Shown here piece by piece: positions 26,456 to 36,129 of a stretch of 64,000 nucleotides of DNA. A program made the translations under genes and the position numbers. Within the stretch, counting starts at the first letter, position 1; every line of letters starts with the position of its first letter. The notes beneath the pieces are model-generated. The model worked only from the letters and a program-made list of their open reading frames with translations, searched no databases and was not told the origin of the DNA. This DNA is from GCA-002050365 sp964237235 (GTDB lineage Bacteria > Acidobacteriota > Blastocatellia > Pyrinomonadales > Pyrinomonadaceae), in NCBI GenBank assembly GCA_964237235.1, contig CAXSGY010000029.1, positions 5,172 to 69,171 of the forward strand, written 5' to 3'.

Positions 26456-27031
26456 TTACACAGGATTTTTGTTTTCCCTGTCTTCTGCCCATTTTTTCCA
26501 CCATATTTGATTTTTTTTTCGGTTTGCTTTTTTTTCTACATAAGAAAAATATACATAAATTCCGTCTGAATCCCAGAGTTTGGCATATTGCGGCGGAAAC
26601 ATTGTTGACGGTTGCCAATCTTGTTTTGAAACAATCAAAAGCATAAAAACGGCGGCATCGCCAACCTTGAAATCTGATACTGTCGGGGCTTCCCGTGGAT
26701 CAGTCATCGGGGTTTCATCAGTAATCTTTTCGATCAGGCAGGGTATTGCCGCGTTTCCTTTGCTCTTCAGACCATCATAAATCGGATCATCGGCAGTTTG
26801 GTCCGTATCATATGGAATTCTTTTTAATTCATTTAATTTATTGCATAATTCTTTGACATCAATATCATCATTCTTTTTCGATAGAGCATTTTTATTAGTG
26901 TCAGAGACGTTAACTATAGAATTTTGCCCGGAATTTGGCGGATTACCTTTGATTTCACCAGCCCTGCAACTCAAAATTAACGGGCAAACGAACAACGCCA
27001 GAATAGTTATAAAAAAAGTTTTGGCACTCAT
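26456..27031 (-). CDS. Hypothetical lipoprotein
   Basis: The protein of ~191 residues has a lipoprotein signal ending CPLILSC. I chose the ATG at 27031 because GAGGTG lies just upstream; an ATG at 27043 is also in frame. The mature part has an Asn/Ser-rich linker, then a segment with IPYDTDQTADDPIYDGLKSK and GNAAIPCLIEKIT that resembles HEAT-like or immunity-type helical proteins only vaguely. Base composition is lower in GC than its neighbours. It lies 69 bases downstream of the interrupted caspase-like gene on the same strand, which may mean they were acquired together. Confidence 0.7.
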   Translation of the reverse strand: MSAKTFFITILALFVCPLILSCRAGEIKGNPPNSGQNSIVNVSDTNKNALSKKNDDIDVKELCNKLNELKRIPYDTDQTADDPIYDGLKSKGNAAIPCLIEKITDETPMTDPREAPTVSDFKVGDAAVFMLLIVSKQDWQPSTMFPPQYAKLWDSDGIYVYFSYVEKKANRKKNQIWWKKWAEDRENKNPV

Positions 27032-27100
27032 CATACACCTCATTTATTCACAAACAGCTAACAATGAAAACCGATCTTTTCAATTTGAAGTTCATTTGAA

Positions 27101-27631
27101 TTACGGCAAGAAAATTCTCTCACTGCCCCTGTTGGAATTTACCATATATGTGGGACCGGAGTTGAGATGAATTTTACGATTTGACGGTTTTGTTGAATTG
27201 TCGGAAAATTCCATCCCGCCGGGAGAAGCATGAACAATTACATTCAGATGTTTGGCGAGCATTGAAGCTATTCCATCAGATCTTGCGCCGGTATAGCAAG
27301 CATATAAAAAAATTGAGGATAAACTTCTCGCGTTATTGACGAGTTTATTGTAATTGCCCAGCCAAACCCGGTTGTTATCATCAGGTTTTCCGTCGCCCAG
27401 GTGAATGCTGTCCCAACCTCCGTGTGTAAATACTGCGATAGCATTTGCATCATACGTCTTGGCTGAATCTAATAGACCTTAAAATCCGTATAGAGAAGTT
27501 ATAGGAAAATAGTATGTAGTATTTCCTGTTCTTCTTAAATCATCAAATGCTGTTTCGGCTGCTCTTTCAAAGTTCAGTCCTACGTTATGAACGGTTCCGG
27601 GATCACCGGAGGCAAGTATGAATATTGACAT
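27101..27631 (-). pseudogene. Caspase-like domain protein interrupted by one in-frame TAA
   Basis: From an ATG at 27631 the frame reads MSIFILASGDPGTVHNVG and on to codon 50, then has TAA at 27479-27481. It continues in the same frame for 125 further codons to a TAA at 27101. The part after the stop contains AIAVFTHGGWDSIHLGDG and SSIFLYACYTGARSDG. A His-Gly after one hydrophobic strand and an Ala-Cys after the next form the catalytic dyad pattern of caspase-fold (clan CD) peptidases. Without the stop it would be a 176-residue protein with no signal peptide. The even coding quality on both sides suggests a recent mutation, read-through, or sequencing error. Confidence 0.65.
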
Positions 27632-27911
27632 TTTAGAGTATCCCTATTATGAAAAATTAGTATCAACGAGATTTGATACTAAAATACATAAACGTGGATA
27701 AAATAGCAAGATTAATTTAAATATCTTGTAACTACTTCTCATCAAATGATTTCTGATAAAAATAAAGAGGACAAAATTTGACCGATAAAATTTCGTTGGC
27801 GGCTTTTTCTTTGTCGCAAAAAACTTGGCTGAAAATGAAAATTTAGCGGATAAAAGCAATCTTTTAATCAACGTTTACAACCCTAGACCCAAAGTGCTTA
27901 TGAGATGGCTT

Positions 27912-28652
27912 CTATTGATTTTTCTCGATTTCATCTTTATCGTCGGCGAGCGCGCCGTCAATTTCCTTGTCGAATTTGGCGCGGATTTTTTCGACGAGCG
28001 CGTCGGCTTTTCCGACGTTTGTTTCAAGCAGCGCGCGACTCGTCTGGATTTGGGTTAAAAGCGTTTCGAGATTTGATTTTTCGATGTCGAGCGATTTTTT
28101 TCGCTGGTCGCGCAAGTCTTCCGGGCGCAGCGAACCGACAAGCGCGACCGAGCGTTCGATCAATTCGGGGCGCGCGTCGAAATTGATTTCTTCGAGCCGC
28201 GTTTTGACCGAATTTTCCTTTTCGATCATTTCAAAAAGCTGTTTGCGAAGCGATTCGGCGCGCGTTTCCGCCCGCGTTAAAATGTCGAGGTTTAATAAAA
28301 GACGCTGCTGTTTTTGGTCTTCATCGCTTTTCTTTGTCGATTCGAGTTTTTTCAGGCGCGCGTTTAACTCTCTTATTTTTCCGTCGGCTTCGCTTTCGAT
28401 TGGCGGCGCGGCGGTTTGCGTCGAAGAAGCCGGTTCGGTCGTCTGTTGTTCGGACGGAATTTCGCCGAAGACTATCCGGTTGCCGTCCAGATATTGACTG
28501 TTGCCGTCGGTCTGCGAAACCGGCGCGGCAACGGGCGTTTGTTTCGAGCGTTTTTTGCGCCGCGCGGTTTGCGCCGCCGTGTCAGACACGAGCAGAAACG
28601 AGCAAATCAGCAGAATTGCCAGCGCATTGATTTTTAGAAATTTGTTTTTCAT
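27912..28652 (-). CDS. Secreted coiled-coil protein
   Basis: The 246-residue protein has a signal peptide (ending VSDTAAQ), a basic patch (ARRKKRSKQ), a Ser/Thr/Gln/Pro-rich linker to about residue 85, and a long charged coiled coil from about 85 to the C terminus (KIRELNARLKKLESTKKSDE). No family is recognised. Its ATG overlaps the stop of the upstream 89-residue gene by four bases (ATGA), so the two are translationally coupled and probably act together at the envelope. Confidence 0.75.
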   Translation of the reverse strand: MKNKFLKINALAILLICSFLLVSDTAAQTARRKKRSKQTPVAAPVSQTDGNSQYLDGNRIVFGEIPSEQQTTEPASSTQTAAPPIESEADGKIRELNARLKKLESTKKSDEDQKQQRLLLNLDILTRAETRAESLRKQLFEMIEKENSVKTRLEEINFDARPELIERSVALVGSLRPEDLRDQRKKSLDIEKSNLETLLTQIQTSRALLETNVGKADALVEKIRAKFDKEIDGALADDKDEIEKNQ

Positions 28653-28918
28653 TTTTTTTGATTTTGCGGCGGTTTGTCGGGCAGCAAATCGCCCGTAAAA
28701 AATTCGACCACATTTTTGCCCAAACCGACGAACGGAATCGCGTCAAGCCCCGAATTTATCACGCCTTTAACCACGCCTTTGCGCTTGATGTCGTAGCCGA
28801 CCAAACCGATTGCCATCGCCGTGCCGACATACGGAATCGCTTTGGCGACGCGCTTGGCTACCGTCCAGCCGCCCGCGTGAACTATTTTTCTGCCTAAAGT
28901 TTTATCTTCTTTCGCCAT
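28649..28918 (-). CDS. Small Gly-rich hydrophobic protein
   Basis: The 89-residue protein has two hydrophobic Gly-rich segments (IPYVGTAMAIGLVGYDI and LDAIPFVGLGKNVVEFF) linked by a basic turn (KRKGVVKGV), so it may form a membrane hairpin. It is the first gene of a two-gene operon with the coiled-coil protein, overlapping by ATGA. No family is recognised. Confidence 0.65.
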   Translation of the reverse strand: MAKEDKTLGRKIVHAGGWTVAKRVAKAIPYVGTAMAIGLVGYDIKRKGVVKGVINSGLDAIPFVGLGKNVVEFFTGDLLPDKPPQNQKK

Positions 28919-29104
28919 AATTTTTATAAAAAAAAACGTCGCAAGATATTATATTAGCGCAGACGACGAATGTTTTATACGGAAAAATTTTAATTTTTCG
29001 CCAGCCCGCTTTTGCCTTTCGCTTGCCTTATTCGGATGACAAAAGCATACTTTTAGTTTGCACGCGCTTCGGGCGCGGAAGTTTCATAATTTTTGCATAC
29101 GAAA

Positions 29105-30079
29105 ATGTCTTTAATCGTCAACAACCTTTCCAAAAAATACGATAATAACTGGGTCATCAAAAACGTTTCGCTCGAAGTCAAACCAGGCGAGATTCTCGGT
29201 TTGTTCGGAGTCGTCGCCGAAGGAAAAACGACGATCATCAGAATTCTCGCCGGTGTCGAGCCGCTCAACGACGGCGCGATTTTTCACAATTCAAAGGATT
29301 TAACCCTTCTCGACTGCGACGAGCGCGGATTTCATTTTCCGAAATTGACGAACGACGCTTTCTGGAAATCGCTTTTCAAAACGCAGAGATCGTCGCAGTT
29401 GGCGGACGGCGAAGGTCAGGTTCTGGCTCTCGACCACGCGCTCGAACGCGCGACCGAAGTGCTTCTGCTCGATAATCAATTTTGTTTTATGGACAAAATT
29501 ACGAAGGAGCGAAACTGCGAAAAACTCCGCGCGACGGTCAAGGAGAAAAATCTGGCGGTCGTTTTCGCCACGAATGATTACGACGAAATTTTCTCGATTT
29601 GCGACCGCGTTTCGGTTCTGCACGACGGCGAAATTCAGCAAACCGGCACGCCGCGCGAAGTTTTCGAGCGTCCGCAGACGGCGGCGGTCGCGCGCGTGAC
29701 CGGCAGAAACAATTTAATCGAAGCCAGGCGTTTGTCTTCAAACAAATCCGAGCTGCCCGAATTTCAAACCGTCGTCGGAAATCACCGCGTTTTCACCGAT
29801 AAAATCGAAAAAAATGCCTACGGCGCGCTTGACCGGAACGTCACGCTCGCCATTCGCCCCGAACACGTTTCGATTTCATTCGGCGCGTCGTTTCCCGAAG
29901 ACAATCTTCTCAAGGCGGAAATCACCGGCATTTCTTTTTTGGGCGCGACGACGCTCGTCAAATTAAACGCGAACGGTTTGATTCTCGAAGCTCTCGTGCT
30001 GCGGCTCGTCGGCTTAAACGTCGGCGAAGAATGTATGGTCGGCTTGCCGCCGGACCGGATTTTGGTTTTGAAGGATTAA
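29105..30079 (+). CDS. Degenerate ABC ATPase with TOBE-like C terminus
   Basis: The 324-residue protein resembles the MalK/PotA/CysA class: an N-terminal ABC domain, then a C-terminal part with a TOBE-like IRPEHVSIS segment. Walker A is intact (G35...G40-K41-T42-T43). Other key elements are altered. The Q-loop and much of the helical subdomain are missing, with only 58 residues from Walker A lysine to the signature region. The LSGGQ signature is LADGEGQ. The catalytic Glu after Walker B is Asn124 (VLLLDNQF). The switch His is Asn157 (FATND). It may bind but not efficiently hydrolyse ATP. No permease gene is adjacent. The start is the ATG at 29105. Confidence 0.85.
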   Translation: MSLIVNNLSKKYDNNWVIKNVSLEVKPGEILGLFGVVAEGKTTIIRILAGVEPLNDGAIFHNSKDLTLLDCDERGFHFPKLTNDAFWKSLFKTQRSSQLADGEGQVLALDHALERATEVLLLDNQFCFMDKITKERNCEKLRATVKEKNLAVVFATNDYDEIFSICDRVSVLHDGEIQQTGTPREVFERPQTAAVARVTGRNNLIEARRLSSNKSELPEFQTVVGNHRVFTDKIEKNAYGALDRNVTLAIRPEHVSISFGASFPEDNLLKAEITGISFLGATTLVKLNANGLILEALVLRLVGLNVGEECMVGLPPDRILVLKD

Positions 30080-30160
30080 GCGGCTCGGAGTTACGGTCTT
30101 CCGTCGTAACTTTGCCGCAATTATCACGGACTAAGCCGTAATTCAAAACACTGCAAAATA

Positions 30161-30198
30161 AAAAAGGCTGAATATTTTTTCAAATATTCAGCCTTTTT
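30161..30198 (+). terminator. Rho-independent terminator
   Basis: AAAAAGGCTGAATATTT (30161-30177) pairs perfectly over 17 bp with 30182-30198 around a 4-base loop, and a T-run follows. It separates the ABC ATPase gene from the convergent OmpA-family gene and may work for both. Confidence 0.9.
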
Positions 30199-30232
30199 TA
30201 TTTTGGAAAAATTTCAGCAATTAAATGGCGCG

Positions 30233-31801
30233 TCAGTTGGTCGAAACCTGCGGCACGACCGGTTCGAGAATGATCTGCACGCGGCGGTTTTTCGCGCGGT
30301 TGGCGTTCGTCGAATTCGGCGCGACGGGCAGAGCCGCGCCGTAGCCTTTGGCTTCGAGGCGGTTCTGGGGAACGCCGAACGACGCGAATTTATCCGCCAG
30401 AGCTTGCGCGCGTTCCTGCGTCAAAGTTTGCAGCTCGTCGGGCGTTCCGGCGTTGTCGGTGTGCGATTCGACCGTGATTTTGTAATCGGCGTTGTTTGCC
30501 AGAACCTGTCCGAGCGAAGTCAATTTCGCATCGCTGGTCGGCGCGAGCGTGCTTTTGCGCGTCGCCGCCCAGAAATTTTCCGGCAGAGTTAAAACGATTC
30601 CGCGCTCGTTCTGGCTGACCGTTCCGAAACGCTTTAACGACTGCATCAGAATCCCTGAATTCGCCTGAATTTGCGCCAGACGATTCGCTTCTTCCTGCCG
30701 CTGCTGTTCGGCTTGCCGTTCAGTTTCGACTTGCGCGAGCCGCGTCTTCGCGCTGTCCGCGTCAACTTTCGTTTTGCCTAATTCTTCTCTGACTTTGCCA
30801 AGTTCGTCGCGCAAATCCTTAATCTGCGCGGCGTAATTTTGCGCGTCGCGTTCGGCGAGTTCGCGGTTGCGTGTCTCTCTTGCAAGCTCGGCGCGCAGCT
30901 CGGTCATATCGTTCTGAATATCGGTTACTTTATTTTCCGATTCGCGGATTTCCGCGTCTTGCCGGGTTTTTTCGTTGCGCTTGTCGCGGGCTTGTTTTTG
31001 AACGACGGCGGTGTCTTCGGCTTTGACCGCCGCGCTGATTGCCTTGCGCGCCGTCACGTCAACTTCTTCGTCGGCGCGTCCGGCTTGAAAGCCGTTTTCG
31101 GCCGTTTGCAGAAGCGTTTCGGCTTGCTGCAAATCGTCGTTCGCGTCACGTTGCGCCCCTGCGAATTTGGCAAGCGCAATGGCTTGTTTCGCCTGCAAAA
31201 TCGCTGAAGGCGTTTTCGCGTAATCAAATTCGGCAATTTCCGGCGTGCGCGCGTCGCTGAAATAATCGCTCTGGTTGCCGAGGTAACTAATCGCGGCGAC
31301 GGTCGCCAGCGTTTTGCCGTTCGGCGAATACGGATTGAGATTCTCCAGCATCACGGCGCGGCTCGGACGGCGCACGAGAAAATGCGGTTCGGCCGTAATA
31401 ATCAGCGCGAAGGTTTGCAGAGGCGTGGTCACGGCAATCTTCGAATCGAATTCAAAAGTTCCGCGCCGCTTAATCTCGCCCAAATTGTCAACCTGCCCGT
31501 CCGGCGAAATCGCCCACAAAACATACGTCGCATAACCCGCGCCGAGTTCAAACGGGCGCGGCATTTTCGAGACCGAAATCTCGATTTGCGTGCCGCTTTT
31601 GCCGGTGCGTTTGATTTTTGCTTCGCCCTTCATTCGCGGAAAGCGCGTCGTGCCGCGAAACTGTAACAAAACGGGTTCGTCGAGCGGATAGGTGACCGCC
31701 GTCGTTTTTCGGGCAACGTCAACCTGCGCTGATAAGCCCGCCGCCAACAAAAGTAAAATAGAAAATACCGGGATAAATTTTAACGCTTTAAATTTTGTCA
31801 T
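30233..31801 (-). CDS. OmpA-family outer-membrane/peptidoglycan-binding protein
   Basis: The 522-residue protein has a signal peptide (ending GLSAQ), an N-terminal beta-rich domain (to about 150), a long coiled coil (about 215-375, rich in Glu/Arg/Gln), and a C-terminal OmpA-like domain with ITVESHTDNAGTPDELQ, LTQERAQALADKFASFGV and NRAKNRRVQIILE. The Asp and Arg typical of diaminopimelate binding are present, so it should bind peptidoglycan. It probably links the cell wall to the outer membrane across the periplasm. Confidence 0.9.
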   Translation of the reverse strand: MTKFKALKFIPVFSILLLLAAGLSAQVDVARKTTAVTYPLDEPVLLQFRGTTRFPRMKGEAKIKRTGKSGTQIEISVSKMPRPFELGAGYATYVLWAISPDGQVDNLGEIKRRGTFEFDSKIAVTTPLQTFALIITAEPHFLVRRPSRAVMLENLNPYSPNGKTLATVAAISYLGNQSDYFSDARTPEIAEFDYAKTPSAILQAKQAIALAKFAGAQRDANDDLQQAETLLQTAENGFQAGRADEEVDVTARKAISAAVKAEDTAVVQKQARDKRNEKTRQDAEIRESENKVTDIQNDMTELRAELARETRNRELAERDAQNYAAQIKDLRDELGKVREELGKTKVDADSAKTRLAQVETERQAEQQRQEEANRLAQIQANSGILMQSLKRFGTVSQNERGIVLTLPENFWAATRKSTLAPTSDAKLTSLGQVLANNADYKITVESHTDNAGTPDELQTLTQERAQALADKFASFGVPQNRLEAKGYGAALPVAPNSTNANRAKNRRVQIILEPVVPQVSTN

Positions 31802-31928
31802 TTTTCGTCGTCTCCGAAGGATTTATCAAATATTGAAGATGCCGCAATCAATTTCGGCGTTGCAAATCTTAACCATTTTTCCATTTATATGGTAAAGCGC
31901 GTTCGGAAAATAATAAAATCAAATCGCC

Positions 31929-32900
31929 TTATTCCGGAATGTAAAAAATCTTCGGCTGTATTATTCGCAGTTTCATTGTGCGTAAATCGGGATTTATAAT
32001 TTCGATTTTTAAGTCTTGAGTTTTGTCTTTTAAATTTTCTAAACCTAATAGGTTCGTGACAAAAGCAAATTCATAATACGAGCGCATACTTTGTTCTATA
32101 AATTTCAGCTCGCCTTGCAGATTTTTGAGATTTTTTTTTGGTGTTATCGAAATGCCGCCGGTTGCCTCGGTGATTTTCTTTAAGTTTTTTTCGTCAACTC
32201 CATCGTAAAAATCATCGCCGATTCCGATAGCGTAAACGGGTATTTTCGACTTAATTGAAAGTTCAATAACTTCCGCTAACGTCTCGTCGCCGTATGTGTT
32301 TACGCCGTCTGTAATAACAATTATCGCCTTTTTTGAATTGCTTGAATCCATTTTTGAAAAGGCTTCCAAAATTTGTTTGGTCGAACCCCAAAGCGATGTC
32401 GAACCTTGCGCCGTTTGGTTTTTCTTTGGCGGAGCATTGCCGGCAACTATTCCGCCGCCGATATAACCGGGCGGCGGTTCAAATTTAATCTTCCCGATTT
32501 GTTCTTTGGATTTTTGAAAATCTGCGGTTAAATCTTGTACGAGCGAAATTGAGCCTGAAAATTTCACGATTGAAACTTTATCCTTTGCGGAATTTAAAAC
32601 TATATCAATAAAACTTTCCGCCGCTTTTCTCTCCAGAGGCAATGTTTTTTCCTGAGACGCACTGGCATCAATCATTATGGCGACTTCTAACGCGTTGTCG
32701 GTTTTCAATTTAAGCGAAGAAATTTTTCCCGCCGAAACTGAAACATCAACCGACTTTAAATTGCTGACAAAATTTCCGTTTTCATCCAATACTTTGAATT
32801 CCGCTGTGATTTCTTTTGTTTGCGCCGAGACACAAATCGAAACCACCGTATATATCAAAAAGATGCTAACTAAAACAATAATGTTTTTCATAAAATTCAT
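31929..32900 (-). CDS. Secreted VWFA-related protein
   Basis: The 323-residue protein has a signal peptide (VVSICVSAQ) and a vWA domain with MIDAS motif MIDASAS near residue 78, later IIVITDGVNTYGDE and AIGIGDDFYDGVDEK. The pattern fits the VWFA-related domain frequently seen in acidobacteria. It lies 25 bases downstream of a much larger vWA gene, so the two are probably one operon. In-frame ATGs at 32900 and 32891 are both possible starts. Metal-dependent protein binding outside the cytoplasm is the likely function. Confidence 0.85.
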   Translation of the reverse strand: MNFMKNIIVLVSIFLIYTVVSICVSAQTKEITAEFKVLDENGNFVSNLKSVDVSVSAGKISSLKLKTDNALEVAIMIDASASQEKTLPLERKAAESFIDIVLNSAKDKVSIVKFSGSISLVQDLTADFQKSKEQIGKIKFEPPPGYIGGGIVAGNAPPKKNQTAQGSTSLWGSTKQILEAFSKMDSSNSKKAIIVITDGVNTYGDETLAEVIELSIKSKIPVYAIGIGDDFYDGVDEKNLKKITEATGGISITPKKNLKNLQGELKFIEQSMRSYYEFAFVTNLLGLENLKDKTQDLKIEIINPDLRTMKLRIIQPKIFYIPE

Positions 32901-32925
32901 TTAGTTTGAAAGTTGGAGGTGAAAT

Positions 32926-35900
32926 TTATCCGGCGATTTCCGCGTGTTCTAAAATTATCGTGAAATTGTTTTCCCTTGCTTCCTGAAAAAGTTTTTTAAT
33001 CAAATTTTGTTTGGCAGCGTCGAGCGCGTTCGCTTGAAAAAATTTCGCCGCGTCTTCGTCGCTCGATGCGGAATTGATTGAACCGGCAAGTTTAAATGAG
33101 GTTAATCGCAGAACCGCTTTTTCGGCGATTGGCATTTTGCCGACGCGGACGTTTTTCAGATTTGTATAAATCATCATCTTTAAAAGTCCGTCTTTGATGT
33201 CGTTCTCGCTCGGCAAAACGGCGCGCTGGCTGTGTTTGTCTTCGATTAAAAAAAGCGTTTTGCCTTCGACGCGCGTTTCGTCGCAGGTGAAAAAATATTT
33301 TCCGCCCGCTAAATTCGTAATCGTTACGCCGCCTTTGGTGTCGGTCGAGAGTGCTTCCTTCGGCTGGATTGATTGCAGCTCGCGGCTTTGTCCGCGCTTT
33401 GATTTGTTGCGCGAAAACTGCGCGAACGCTTCGGGCGTTGCGGCGAGTTTTATCAGTTGATTTAACGCCGCGTCGTCGTGCAGATAAGTTTTCGTATTTC
33501 GGGAAATTTCCGCGTAGGACGCTTTAGCTTTTTCAAAAATAGCCTTCAACTGCTTGGCTTCGCGCTCGTTCCAATCGCGCGCCGTGCCTTTGAAATCGAA
33601 AATCTCTTTGAGCCGCGAATTTGTGTAATTATTGTCGAATTTTTGTGCGGTGATTTGGTCGGCGCGTTTCTCGTTTTTGACGGCTTCGCTGTAGAAAGCC
33701 GGAATAAAGTAAACATTCAAAAGACTAAGCAAAGAGATCGTGTCCCACTGCAAAAAATCGCGCTCGCCGCCTAAGCCTTCGTCTTTGACGACGGGAATAA
33801 TCGTCGCCTTTTTTCCGGCAAAAGCGAGCGTGTCATACACTCTTTCATACGGATAAGAGCGCGTTCTTTTCGGCGAAATCCAACGGCTAACGGCGATTTT
33901 TTCCGCGCCGTCGTCTAAAACAAACGCGCCGGTTGATTTGTTGATGTCGAAATTTTCAAATTTCGTTTCGCGCAGATTGTCGTTGACGAATTGTTTATAT
34001 TTGATGCGCTCGACTTCGCCGGAAATTTCGTTTGCCTGATAAAAATTCGGCGCGAAAGCGATTGTTTGGAAAATATTTGAAGAGAAATCTTTAGAATTTT
34101 CCGGCAAACCCGGCGCGGTAAAATCAACTTTCGTTTGATAAAATTCGCCGCGTGAATTTTGCCCGTCGTCGTTCAAATTTAAAAGTGAATTTTCTTTGAC
34201 TTCGACGACCGAGCCTAATTTGACGAACGAATTTTCGCGTTTTACTTTCACTTTCAAGCGCGGCGAAGCGCGGTTGCCCGAAGCGGTCGCGTCGGTCGAG
34301 CGAAACGTAATCGAATATGCGGTGCGAAGCTGAACGGCGATGTCTTCGTAGGCTTTTTGCAAATCGCCGATTTGCGAAATCGGGTAATAAACGCCGCCGG
34401 AAAATTGCGCGAGCCGCTCGCCTTCGCCTTCCGCTTTGGAAGTCAAACCGTTATAGCGCGAGCGCAGCGGATCAAGCGAATTTTTCGCATTGTTGGCGGC
34501 GGACGCGGCGATTAATTCCGAAGGCACGTACAGCGGATAAATCAATGCGCCGCTTTCTTCCAAAGAACCGAGCAGCGAATCGAACGGCAGAAACGAGCGG
34601 TTATCGTCGCCGTCCGACAAAATGACAATCGCCGTGCGGTCGTTTTTGAACGGTCGCAGAGTGTCCGCCAAAACATAGGCGAGCGCGTCGTAAAAAGCCG
34701 TGCCGCCGCCCGCGTCGAACGTGTCGAGGCTTTCGGAAAGTTTGCCTTTGTCGGTCGTGAAGGTCGAGACGACTTTCACGTCTTCGTTGAAAATAACGAT
34801 GGCGATTCGGTCTTGCGGGCTGACCGTGTTGACGAAATTTCTGGCGGTTTTGCGGATAAAATCAACGTAATTGTCCACGCTGCCCGAAACGTCGAGCAGC
34901 AGAACGAGATTAAACGGCGCGGTCGTCGGTTCGACCGTTAAAATCTCGCGCGGCTCGCCCGCTTCGGTAACTTCAAAATCTTCCTTTGTCAAATTTCCGA
35001 CGGCGCGGTTGTTGATGTCGGTTACTCGGGCAATGACCCGCTTCACCCGCGAATTAATCGCGTTCGGCTCGTTTTTATTTTGGCTTAAAACGGGAAAAGT
35101 TTTGCGCGGCGGCAAGGTGGCGGCGTAATCGCCGAAATATTTCGGACTCGCGCGGCGAATCGCGTCGGTCAACACCGCGTCGCCGCTGCGGACGATGGCT
35201 TTCGCCGCTTCGGTCAGTGGTCGCTCGCGCAAATCCGAAGGCACTTCGTTCGGGTTGACGTTTAATAAAACGATGCCGCGCGCGGTCGTGAAATTGAGGC
35301 GAACGGTTTTTGGCTTGCGGTTTTTAGTTTTTGGCTTTTTGTCGTTTTTCGCTTCGGCGGTTTGCGCGGTCTCGTCCGGCGCGATTTTGATTTTCGCGGC
35401 GGTGGTTTTGTCTTTCGATTCCTGATTAATTTTGCCGTTGACGACAAATTTCCCGGCGGCTTTTTCGTCCGTGTCTTCGAGTTTGACATCGCTCAAAAAG
35501 CGCGGGCGCGAATCGGTCCAGACGAAATTATAGCGCACGTCGTCGAGCGGCACGTTCGCCGCGATGGTGCCGACTTCGGTTTTGACTTCGGCTGATTCGA
35601 AATCGCCTTCGAGCCGGGCTTCGCCGTTGCCGGTTTCGATTTTTATTTTCAAATGCGCGGGAATTTTCAACGTCAAATCAATGCGCTTTTTCGCGTCGGC
35701 GGGCGCGGCGGTGATTTCCAGACGCTTGCCGTCGGCGACGATTTTCAAATCCGTTTCGTTCGCGTTTTCCGCCGTCAGAAAAATCTTTTCAGTCTTTGTT
35801 TCCTCACCCGCGTTTTCCGCGTCAACCGTTTCTTCTTTAGTTTCCGCCGCCGTTACGCTGACGCGACCGTAAAGATTCGTGATTTGAATCGGAATGTTGC

Positions 35901-35985
35901 CGGCAACGGGAAAATCGCGCTGAAAAGTTTGGGCGCGGACGGTCAGCGCGAAAAAAATTATCAGCAAAAAACTAAAAAACTTCAT
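32926..35985 (-). CDS. Large secreted VWFA-related protein
   Basis: The ~1,019-residue protein from the ATG at 35985 starts with a signal peptide (MKFFSFLLIIFFALTVRAQ). It has an N-terminal adhesin-like part with DUF4097-type character (about 25-120: IPIQITNLYGRVSVTAAE, KIETGNGEARLEGDFESAEV), a linker rich in Lys/Thr/Ala, and a vWA domain with MIDAS LLLDVSGSVDN near residue 360. A long C-terminal region follows. An upstream ATG at 36081 lies in intergenic repeat DNA and is rejected. The domain is of the VWFA-related acidobacterial type. Surface protein binding is likely; the target is unknown. Confidence 0.85.
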   Translation of the reverse strand: MKFFSFLLIIFFALTVRAQTFQRDFPVAGNIPIQITNLYGRVSVTAAETKEETVDAENAGEETKTEKIFLTAENANETDLKIVADGKRLEITAAPADAKKRIDLTLKIPAHLKIKIETGNGEARLEGDFESAEVKTEVGTIAANVPLDDVRYNFVWTDSRPRFLSDVKLEDTDEKAAGKFVVNGKINQESKDKTTAAKIKIAPDETAQTAEAKNDKKPKTKNRKPKTVRLNFTTARGIVLLNVNPNEVPSDLRERPLTEAAKAIVRSGDAVLTDAIRRASPKYFGDYAATLPPRKTFPVLSQNKNEPNAINSRVKRVIARVTDINNRAVGNLTKEDFEVTEAGEPREILTVEPTTAPFNLVLLLDVSGSVDNYVDFIRKTARNFVNTVSPQDRIAIVIFNEDVKVVSTFTTDKGKLSESLDTFDAGGGTAFYDALAYVLADTLRPFKNDRTAIVILSDGDDNRSFLPFDSLLGSLEESGALIYPLYVPSELIAASAANNAKNSLDPLRSRYNGLTSKAEGEGERLAQFSGGVYYPISQIGDLQKAYEDIAVQLRTAYSITFRSTDATASGNRASPRLKVKVKRENSFVKLGSVVEVKENSLLNLNDDGQNSRGEFYQTKVDFTAPGLPENSKDFSSNIFQTIAFAPNFYQANEISGEVERIKYKQFVNDNLRETKFENFDINKSTGAFVLDDGAEKIAVSRWISPKRTRSYPYERVYDTLAFAGKKATIIPVVKDEGLGGERDFLQWDTISLLSLLNVYFIPAFYSEAVKNEKRADQITAQKFDNNYTNSRLKEIFDFKGTARDWNEREAKQLKAIFEKAKASYAEISRNTKTYLHDDAALNQLIKLAATPEAFAQFSRNKSKRGQSRELQSIQPKEALSTDTKGGVTITNLAGGKYFFTCDETRVEGKTLFLIEDKHSQRAVLPSENDIKDGLLKMMIYTNLKNVRVGKMPIAEKAVLRLTSFKLAGSINSASSDEDAAKFFQANALDAAKQNLIKKLFQEARENNFTIILEHAEIAG

Positions 35986-36019
35986 AGTCTCGATTTTTGA
36001 TGGAAGTAATATTGTTAGG

Positions 36020-36119
36020 AAACTATTCGGAACAGATGATAAGTGATAGATGATAAGTGATAGATTTAATGCATATTTCATCTTTCATATATTGCTTGTC
36101 AATTTTCACTTATTCCGAA
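36020..36119. repeat. GATAAGTGATA word repeat with inverted copies
   Basis: GATGATAAGTGATA occurs twice in tandem (about 36036-36063), and the opposed words TCACTTATTCCG lie at 36107-36118. The spacer separates the kinase gene from the VWFA gene. It resembles the repeat at 16166-16232, with which it shares CGGAATAAGTG in inverted orientation. Confidence 0.6.
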
Positions 36120-36129
36120 TTAAGTTGCT

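Noticed and set aside
27268..27453. 61-codon minus-strand ORF
   Set aside because: A different frame of the interrupted caspase-like gene; the frame with the caspase-like motifs is better supported.
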